From: Ensifer adhaerens
GTDB taxonomy: Bacteria > Pseudomonadota > Alphaproteobacteria > Rhizobiales > Rhizobiaceae
DNA: 64,000 nt
Assembly: GCA_900215285.1 (NCBI GenBank)
Contig: OCMG01000004.1
Location: 2,154,001-2,218,000 of the forward strand
Direction: 5' to 3'
Each line of letters opens with the position of its first letter. The first letter of the stretch is position 1. A model generated the notes under the pieces. The model saw only the letters and a list, made by a program, of their open reading frames with translations. It was not told where the DNA came from and ran no database searches. This document shows, piece after piece, positions 56,025-64,000 of this stretch. A program made the position numbers and the translations under genes.

Positions 56025-57689
56025 ATGCTCGCCCAGTTGTCGATCCGTGATATCGTTCTGATCGAACGGCTGGACCTTGAGTTCTCCGCCGGCCTGTCGG
56101 TTTTGACCGGTGAAACCGGTGCGGGAAAATCGATTCTTCTCGACAGTCTGTCGCTCGCGCTTGGCGGGCGCGGTGACGGTTCGCTGGTGCGTCATGGCAT
56201 GGAGCGGGGGCAGGTGACGGCTTCCTTCGATGTCGGAATGGACCATCCGGCGCGTCTCATGTTGCGTGAGAACGGCATTGATGACGATGGTGATCTGATC
56301 TTCCGGCGTCAGCAATCCTCCGACGGGCGCACCAAAGCCTTTGTCAACGACCAGCCGGTAAGCGTGCAGCTCATGCGCGAGGCCGGCGCGCTGCTCGTTG
56401 AAATTCACGGGCAGCATGATGATCGCGCCTTGGTCGACATGCATGCCCATCGACTGCTGCTCGACGCCTTTGCGGGGCTCTCTTCCGAGGCCGAGCGTGT
56501 CGGGCAGGCCTGGCGGACGTGGAAGCAGGCCGAGAAGGCATTCGAATCGCATCGACAGAAGGTTGAGGCCGCTGCCCGCGAAGCCGATTTCCTGCGCGCT
56601 TCGGTGGAGGAGCTGGAGAAGCTCGGACCCGAGGATGGCGAGGAGGATGTGCTGGCCGAGCGCCGTACCACCATGCAGAAGTCCGAACGGATTGCCGGCG
56701 ACATTTCCGAGGCGTCCGACTTCCTCAATGGCAATCATTCGCCCGTGCCGGAAATCGCCTCCATGCTGCGCCGGCTGGAGCGCAAGAGCCATGAGGTCCC
56801 GGGCCTGCTCGAAGACACGGTCGCATTGCTCGATGGCGCCCTGAACCAGTTGTCGGACGCGCAGATGGCCGTCGAGGCCGCTTTGCGCAAGACGGAATTC
56901 GATCCGCGCGAACTGGAGCGTGTGGAGGAGCGTCTGTTTGCGCTGCGCGCAGCATCACGCAAATATAACGTTCCGGTTTCCGATCTGCCGGCGCTGGCCG
57001 TGCGCATGATTGGCGATCTGGCCGATCTGGATGCGGGCGAGGAAAAGCTCGGCAAGCTTGAAGCCGCCGCTGCCGAGGCGAAGCAGCATTATTTCGTGCT
57101 GGCCCGCGCGCTGTCGGAAAAACGGCACAATGGGGCTGTGGCTCTGGGAGAGGCGGTGATGGCCGAGCTTCCCGCGCTGAAGCTTGAACGGGCTCGCTTC
57201 TTTGCAAATGTCGCCAGCGACGAGGAGAACGCGGCATCCTCCGGTATCGACCTGGTCGAATTTCATGTGCAGACCAACCCCGGAACGCGACCCGGCCCGA
57301 TCATGAAGGTCGCATCCGGTGGCGAACTCTCGCGATTCCTCCTGGCGCTGAAAGTGGCGCTCGCCGATCGTGGCTCCGCTCCGACGCTGGTTTTCGATGA
57401 AATCGACACCGGCGTCGGCGGCGCGGTTGCGGATGCTATCGGCCAGCGGCTGAAGCGGCTTTCCGAAAAGGTGCAGGTGCTCTCCGTCACCCATGCGCCG
57501 CAGGTTGCCGCTCGCGCTGCGACGCATCTCCTGATCTCCAAGGGGCCCACGGGCGACGCCGGCACGATTGCCACGCGTGTTCACCGCATGGACGAAGCTG
57601 CGCGGCGAGAGGAAATCGCGCGCATGCTGGCCGGCGCGACCGTGACCGACGAGGCGAGGGCGGCGGCTGCGAGCCTGCTGGGCGGGTAG
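56025..57689 (+). CDS. recN: DNA repair protein RecN
   Basis: A 554-residue SMC-like ATPase for double-strand break repair. Walker A GETGAGKS lies at about 29-36; long coiled-coil segments fill the middle (about 150-350). The signature LSRFLLALKVALA and Walker B TLVFDEIDTGVGG lie near 450-475. ATG 56025 matches the family start MLAQLSIRDIVLIERL; the frame extending upstream lies within bamD. Likely cotranscribed with bamD. Confidence 0.95.
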   Translation: MLAQLSIRDIVLIERLDLEFSAGLSVLTGETGAGKSILLDSLSLALGGRGDGSLVRHGMERGQVTASFDVGMDHPARLMLRENGIDDDGDLIFRRQQSSDGRTKAFVNDQPVSVQLMREAGALLVEIHGQHDDRALVDMHAHRLLLDAFAGLSSEAERVGQAWRTWKQAEKAFESHRQKVEAAAREADFLRASVEELEKLGPEDGEEDVLAERRTTMQKSERIAGDISEASDFLNGNHSPVPEIASMLRRLERKSHEVPGLLEDTVALLDGALNQLSDAQMAVEAALRKTEFDPRELERVEERLFALRAASRKYNVPVSDLPALAVRMIGDLADLDAGEEKLGKLEAAAAEAKQHYFVLARALSEKRHNGAVALGEAVMAELPALKLERARFFANVASDEENAASSGIDLVEFHVQTNPGTRPGPIMKVASGGELSRFLLALKVALADRGSAPTLVFDEIDTGVGGAVADAIGQRLKRLSEKVQVLSVTHAPQVAARAATHLLISKGPTGDAGTIATRVHRMDEAARREEIARMLAGATVTDEARAAAASLLGG

Positions 57690-57782
57690 GAGCTGTTGAA
57701 CAGTCCGCTTGCCCGCCCATCTGTCAACAGCTAGTCTTGCGCCACGATCCGCCGTCAGCGTCCATCCACGGGGAGTTCGCGT

Positions 57783-59225
57783 GTGTATGCCCTTCTGACG
57801 ACTTACTGGCCGCATATTCTGGCCGTTCTTTCCATCACCATGGGCGGCGTTGCGGCTGTTCATGCCACGATGAGCAAGCGGGATGTGCGCTCGGCTGTCG
57901 GCTGGGTGGGCGTCATTCTCCTGTCGCCGATCCTCGGGGCTGTGATCTATGCGGTGGCCGGCATCAACCGGATGCGCCGGGAGACACTGCTTTCGCGCGC
58001 CACCTCGCGCAATGAGCGGCTTCGTGGTGAGCGCATTTCCGAACCTGTCCCGCAGGACGAATACGAGACCGCATTTGGCCCGCATTTCGGCTCGCTGAAG
58101 ACATTGGGAGACCGTGTGGCCGGTCCGCTTCGCGGTGGCAACCGGGTCGATGTTCTGGCCAGTGGTGACGAGACCTATGATGCGCTTTGCTCAGCCATCG
58201 ACACCGCAGAGCGCAGTGTCATCGTGGAAACCTATATCTTCGATCGCGACCGGGTGGGTCTGCGCATCGCCGAGCGGCTGGCGGCGGCGGTGTCGCGGGG
58301 TGTCGAGGTCCGGGTCCTGATCGACGCGGTGGGCGCGCGTTATTCGGTGCCGAGCATCGTTCCCTATCTTCGCGAGAGGGGAATTCGGGTCGCCGACTTC
58401 AACGGCCGGGTCATCGTCGGCCTGCGGCTGCCTTATGCGAACCTGCGCACCCACCGCAAGATTGCCGTGATCGATGGCAGGATCGGTTTCGTCGGCGGCA
58501 TGAATATCCGCGCGGCATTCAGCGGGCCCGGTGCTGCGCTGGACACGCATTTCCGGGTCACCGGGCCGGTGGTCGGCGATCTTCTGGCGGTGGCGACCGA
58601 TGATTGGCATTTCGACACCGGCGAGTTGCTGGAGGGGGACGCCTGGCGGGCGGTCAGCGACCCGGCGGACGACGCCTCGATGATGACGCGTGTCGTGGTG
58701 TCCGGGCCGGACGCCAATCTGGAGACCAATCACAAGGTCATCATGGGAGCAATTTCCGTCGCCGAGCGTTCTGTCCGCATCATGTCACCGTATTTTCTGC
58801 CGGACGGAATATTGCTGGGTGCGATCGTGACTGCCGCCTTGCGTGGCGTAGCGGTGGAAATCGTCGTGCCGGCGAAGAACAATCTCGGCATTGTGGCCCG
58901 CGCCATGACCGCGCAATTCGGGGAAACCGTTCGCAGCGGCGTGCGGATCTTCAAGGCGGGCGCAGTCTTCAACCATTCGAAGCTGATGATCGTGGACGAC
59001 AAATGGGCTTATATCGGGTCCTCGAACATGGACTCGCGCTCATTGCGGCTGAATTTCGAGATCGACATGGAGGTTCACGACCGGGCGTTCGTGCGCGATA
59101 TCAATGCGCGGTTTGACGAGGCGATGGAGGGGGCGAGCGAAGTGACGCAAGATACGTTGCGCCGCCGGCCCTTTCCGATCCGGCTGCTCGACCGAATCTT
59201 CTGGCTTGCCTCCCCTTATCTGTAG
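57783..59225 (+). CDS. Cardiolipin synthase-like phospholipase D protein
   Basis: A 480-residue membrane protein with two N-terminal helices (about 8-25 and 40-60) and two phospholipase D motifs: THRKIAVIDGRIGFVGGMN (about 222) and NHSKLMIVDDKWAYIGSSN (about 398). Both HxK(x)4D boxes are complete. Topology and length match bacterial cardiolipin synthases of the Cls type, which join two phosphatidylglycerols; substrate assignment is inferred. Starts at GTG 57783 with GGGGAG upstream. It is followed after 6 bases by the EEP-family gene; the pair lies between recN and ligA. Confidence 0.87.
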   Translation: MYALLTTYWPHILAVLSITMGGVAAVHATMSKRDVRSAVGWVGVILLSPILGAVIYAVAGINRMRRETLLSRATSRNERLRGERISEPVPQDEYETAFGPHFGSLKTLGDRVAGPLRGGNRVDVLASGDETYDALCSAIDTAERSVIVETYIFDRDRVGLRIAERLAAAVSRGVEVRVLIDAVGARYSVPSIVPYLRERGIRVADFNGRVIVGLRLPYANLRTHRKIAVIDGRIGFVGGMNIRAAFSGPGAALDTHFRVTGPVVGDLLAVATDDWHFDTGELLEGDAWRAVSDPADDASMMTRVVVSGPDANLETNHKVIMGAISVAERSVRIMSPYFLPDGILLGAIVTAALRGVAVEIVVPAKNNLGIVARAMTAQFGETVRSGVRIFKAGAVFNHSKLMIVDDKWAYIGSSNMDSRSLRLNFEIDMEVHDRAFVRDINARFDEAMEGASEVTQDTLRRRPFPIRLLDRIFWLASPYL

Positions 59226-59231
59226 AGACCC

Positions 59232-60056
59232 ATGCGCGATCCCCTCATCAAATCCCATCGCAATCTTGCCGAAGCGGTCGTCTCGTCGATCCGGCGCAAG
59301 CGGACGGAGGCCTCGGTCCGCCACGCCTTTGGCGATGCCGAGGACAAACTGGTCGTGGCCTCCTACAATGTCCACAAATGCGTCGGCACGGATGGAAAGT
59401 TTGATCCGGGCAGGGTGATGGACGTCATCCGCGAGATCGCGCCGGATGTCATGGCGCTGCAGGAGGCCGACATGCGCTTCGGCGAGCGGGCAGGGCTTCT
59501 TGACCTGAACCGGTTGCGGCTGGAAACGGGTCTTGTCGCCGTTCCCATGAAGACGGTCTCCAAGTCGCATGGATGGCGCGGCAATGTGATCCTGGTGCGC
59601 AGGGGTGCGCTGACGGATGTGCACGAAGTGGCCCTTCCGGGGCTTGAGCCCCGCGGCGCGCTGGTGGCGGAGCTGGATCTCGACAATGGCGCTAGCCTCC
59701 GCATCATCGCCGCGCATCTCGGCCTGCTGCGCCGCTCGCGCCAGCAGCAGGCTGAATTCCTGCTGGACCTGATGTCTCGACGCGATGACCGTCCGACGCT
59801 TCTCATGGGCGATTTCAATGAATGGCGGCTTGGCAAGCGCTCGGCGCTGAGGCATTTCGAGGCGGTTGTCGGGCCGCTGCCGCCGGCGCTGCCGAGCTTT
59901 CCGGCGCGGATGCCGGTTCTGTCGCTCGACCGCATCATCGGCAATCGCAAGGGCATGATCGCCGATATCGCGGTGCACGACACACCGCTGGCGCGGCTGG
60001 CATCGGACCATCTGCCGCTTGCGGCCGTGATCGATGTCGATGCTGTCACGACGTGA
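59232..60056 (+). CDS. Endonuclease/exonuclease/phosphatase (EEP) family protein
   Basis: A 274-residue metal-dependent phosphodiesterase of the EEP superfamily, which includes DNase I-like nucleases, sphingomyelinases and inositol phosphatases. Catalytic motifs are in order: SYNVHKC (Asn), LQEADMRF (Glu), IAAHLGLL (His), MGDFNEW (Asp-Asn), LDRIIG and SDHLPLAA (Asp-His). No signal peptide is seen. It follows the phospholipase D-like gene by 6 bases, so a role in lipid or phosphodiester turnover is possible but unproven. Confidence 0.85.
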   Translation: MRDPLIKSHRNLAEAVVSSIRRKRTEASVRHAFGDAEDKLVVASYNVHKCVGTDGKFDPGRVMDVIREIAPDVMALQEADMRFGERAGLLDLNRLRLETGLVAVPMKTVSKSHGWRGNVILVRRGALTDVHEVALPGLEPRGALVAELDLDNGASLRIIAAHLGLLRRSRQQQAEFLLDLMSRRDDRPTLLMGDFNEWRLGKRSALRHFEAVVGPLPPALPSFPARMPVLSLDRIIGNRKGMIADIAVHDTPLARLASDHLPLAAVIDVDAVTT

Positions 60057-60121
60057 CAGGGATATAGGCCAAAGGCATCTTTTCATTCGTCAGGAAATGT
60101 CTAAGAAAAGGCTGCAATTGA

Positions 60122-62290
<2,169 letters not shown>

Positions 62291-62432
62291 TGCACGTTCC
62301 GGTGGATTACTGTATAAAATAATCTCTTTCAGGTTGTTTTTCATTTAACAAGGTCCAAGAGAATTACCCCTAGAACAGGTGATATCCAAGGGCATGCCAG
62401 TCGACTAACACTGGTTGCAGGGATGTCGAGCC

Positions 62433-64000
62433 GTGGGGGCGGTGAGTTTGCCGAGTCGTGCCTTGAAAGTGTCGCGATCGCTGCAGACCAGGGTGATGAT
62501 CCTGTCTGTCGGGATCGCCTTTGTCGCCGTGTCCGTGGTTGCGTTCTTCTATGACCGGCGCGCCTCCGATCTTGTGATCACCACGGCGACGGAGGGCCTT
62601 GCGTCTGAGACGCGGCTTCTTGCGCAAAGGCTCGAATTCGCCAGGGATTCGATCGAACGCGATGTTGCATTTGCGGCTGAGGGCCCTCTGGCCGCAGGCC
62701 TTATACAGGAGCCGCAGAACGCCCGCTATCAAGCGACGGCGAAAACGGTCTACGGGCGGATTGTTGGCCGGCGGCCTGAATATATCCAGCTTCGCATTGT
62801 GAGTTCCGACAGCGCCCGCGAAGTGTCGCGCGTCGTAAGCACCGGGTTTGACACGAAGCTGGTCGCATCGACGGACCTGGCTTCCGTGGCCGACGAAGGC
62901 TTTTTCCGCCAGGCCACGGCTGGGACCATGGATGGTAGCGTGCAATTTGCGCCGGTGGAAATGTTGAAGGGGTCGTCTGGCGCTCCGGGTGATGGCATTG
63001 CGACGTGGCGCGTCTACTTTCCGGTTCCCGACGCTGCAGGGAAGGTGATCGGGTTTGCCGTTCTTGACGTCGATTACGTCAAGATGCTGATGAACGTTCT
63101 GCGTGAGGCGCCGCTGTCGCGTGATATTCTCATCTTCAACAGCGACGGTGACATGCTGGAGCAGATGGCGCGGTCGCAGACGCCGCGTTTCCGGCTTCGT
63201 GGCAGACCGGGGCCGGGAAGCTTCATTGATCCGGCCGGCCTGGCTCCCGGCCAGGACGAGGCGGCGCTCAGGCAGGACGGGGCCATTTCCTATATCGTTC
63301 GCCGGGCGCTGCCTTCGCAGGGCCCTTACGCATTTGTCGGGGTTGCACTGCGGGAGCCGGAAAGCCGGCTGCTTGCCCTTGTCTCGGAGGCGCGGCGACA
63401 GACGCTGGCCATCGGCGCCATGATCCTTCTCGGCGTGGTGATCGTCGCTGCGCTGGCGTCGCGCCGTTTCGCCGACTATGTCGTGGACGTCGCCGCGCGT
63501 TCGCGGGCGGTGATCGACAGCGCGCTGGATGCCATCATTTCCATCGATGAGCAGGGGCGGATTCTTTCGGACAATCCGGCCGTCGAGCGGATTTTCCAGT
63601 ACCGGCCGGGCGAATTGATCGGTCAAGGAATAGACACGCTGATGGGCAGCGGAGGTCCCGGCGCACACGACATCTATCTCGCTCGCTACAAGCAGACCGG
63701 GGTCCGGAGCGTCATTGGGCATGTGCGGGAGGTGACCGCGCGGCGGCGTGACGGATCCGTGTTTCCGGCAGAGCTTTCGGTCAGCGAGACGGTGATGAAC
63801 GGCCAGCGCATCTTCACGGGCAATGTGCGCGACATCTCGGCCCGAAAGGCGGCGGAGGCGGAGCGCGAGCGGCTTATCGAGGCGCTTGCCCGCTCCAACC
63901 GTGAACTGGACGAGTTCGCCTTCGTCGCTTCGCACGATCTCAAGGCGCCGCTACGGGTCATCGACAACGCGTCGCACTGGCTGGAAGACGACCTTGGCGA
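62433..64000 (+). CDS. PAS-domain sensor histidine kinase (5' part, runs off the window)
   Basis: The first 522 codons of a membrane sensor kinase. Two membrane helices (about 20-38 and about 325-345) enclose a periplasmic sensing region of roughly 285 residues. A PAS domain follows (about 365-465; AVIDSALDAIISIDEQGRIL), then a coiled segment and the start of a HisKA domain with the phosphoacceptor in FVASHDLKAPLR (about 505-515). The ATPase domain lies beyond the end. The start is uncertain: GTG 62433 has AGGGA upstream, with GTG 62442 and TTG 62448 as alternatives. The signal and partner are unknown. Confidence 0.85.
   Translation, partial: MGAVSLPSRALKVSRSLQTRVMILSVGIAFVAVSVVAFFYDRRASDLVITTATEGLASETRLLAQRLEFARDSIERDVAFAAEGPLAAGLIQEPQNARYQATAKTVYGRIVGRRPEYIQLRIVSSDSAREVSRVVSTGFDTKLVASTDLASVADEGFFRQATAGTMDGSVQFAPVEMLKGSSGAPGDGIATWRVYFPVPDAAGKVIGFAVLDVDYVKMLMNVLREAPLSRDILIFNSDGDMLEQMARSQTPRFRLRGRPGPGSFIDPAGLAPGQDEAALRQDGAISYIVRRALPSQGPYAFVGVALREPESRLLALVSEARRQTLAIGAMILLGVVIVAALASRRFADYVVDVAARSRAVIDSALDAIISIDEQGRILSDNPAVERIFQYRPGELIGQGIDTLMGSGGPGAHDIYLARYKQTGVRSVIGHVREVTARRRDGSVFPAELSVSETVMNGQRIFTGNVRDISARKAAEAERERLIEALARSNRELDEFAFVASHDLKAPLRVIDNASHWLEDDLG

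Noticed and set aside
62370-63935. A 521-codon minus frame near the right edge
   Set aside because: The + strand frame through the same DNA encodes a kinase with PAS and HisKA motifs and runs off the window.

Overview
The window looks like a chromosomal segment of an alphaproteobacterium of the order Hyphomicrobiales (Rhizobiales), most likely Rhizobiaceae. Grounds: GC-rich coding sequence with frequent GTG/TTG starts; a complete Gram-negative dcw cluster followed by lpxC, bamD, recN and ligA; an alphaproteobacterial RNase P RNA; btaA/btaB for the betaine lipid DGTS; a PQQ-dependent glucose dehydrogenase; PPi-dependent phosphofructokinase; an HWE-family histidine kinase; and two perfect TTAA-N7-TTAA (CtrA-type) sites in intergenic DNA. 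The genus cannot be fixed from the sequence alone. I see no insertion sequence, prophage, integron, CRISPR array or tRNA.

Layout. 1-12 kb: end of a DUF442-type phosphatase gene, a Pro-rich hypothetical protein, an orphan PAS/HWE kinase, a MazG-like pyrophosphohydrolase convergent with a ThDP enzyme, an alpha/beta hydrolase, ettA, a chemoreceptor, and an ArsR-methyltransferase regulator next to metF. A 25-residue membrane microprotein with a perfect Shine-Dalgarno sits downstream of metF on the other strand. 12-31 kb: a CPA2 cation/proton antiporter, then many envelope genes: MltB-type transglycosylase, Zn amidase, TerB-DnaJ co-chaperone, SLT-domain protein, serine hydrolase and GH25 lysozyme lipoprotein. 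Among them lie PPi-PFK, a LysE exporter, a GGDEF-EAL protein with a decayed EAL half, btaAB behind a Pho-box-like element, PQQ glucose dehydrogenase, and an FAD oxidoreductase convergent with a LysR regulator. 31.5-32.7 kb: rnpB followed by a TumE-type toxin/HTH antitoxin pair on the opposite strand.

32.7-54.9 kb is the division and cell wall cluster mraZ-rsmH-ftsL-ftsI-murE-murF-mraY-murD-ftsW-murG-murC-murB, a terminator, a beta-propeller gene and a MoaD/ThiS-like gene, then ddlB-ftsQ-ftsA-ftsZ, a terminator and lpxC. Its promoter region holds four CCCAT repeats on a 10-bp pitch (a MraZ operator) and an upstream CtrA-type site. 55-64 kb: bamD, recN, a phospholipase D/cardiolipin synthase-like gene, an EEP-family phosphodiesterase, ligA and the first 1.57 kb of a PAS sensor kinase that runs off the window.

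How it works together: the dcw block makes UDP-MurNAc-pentapeptide (MurB, C, D, E, F, Ddl), lipid I and II (MraY, MurG) and the septal synthase and divisome (FtsW, FtsI, FtsL, FtsQ, FtsA, FtsZ). LpxC and BamD serve the outer membrane, and the hydrolases at 13-26 kb remodel or recycle the wall. No large undescribed system is evident. The items most worth follow-up are the microprotein, the TumE-type module with its repeated operator, the beta-propeller/MoaD-like pair inside the dcw cluster, the degenerate EAL protein, the probable CTG start of the antiporter, and the stacked MraZ and CtrA sites.
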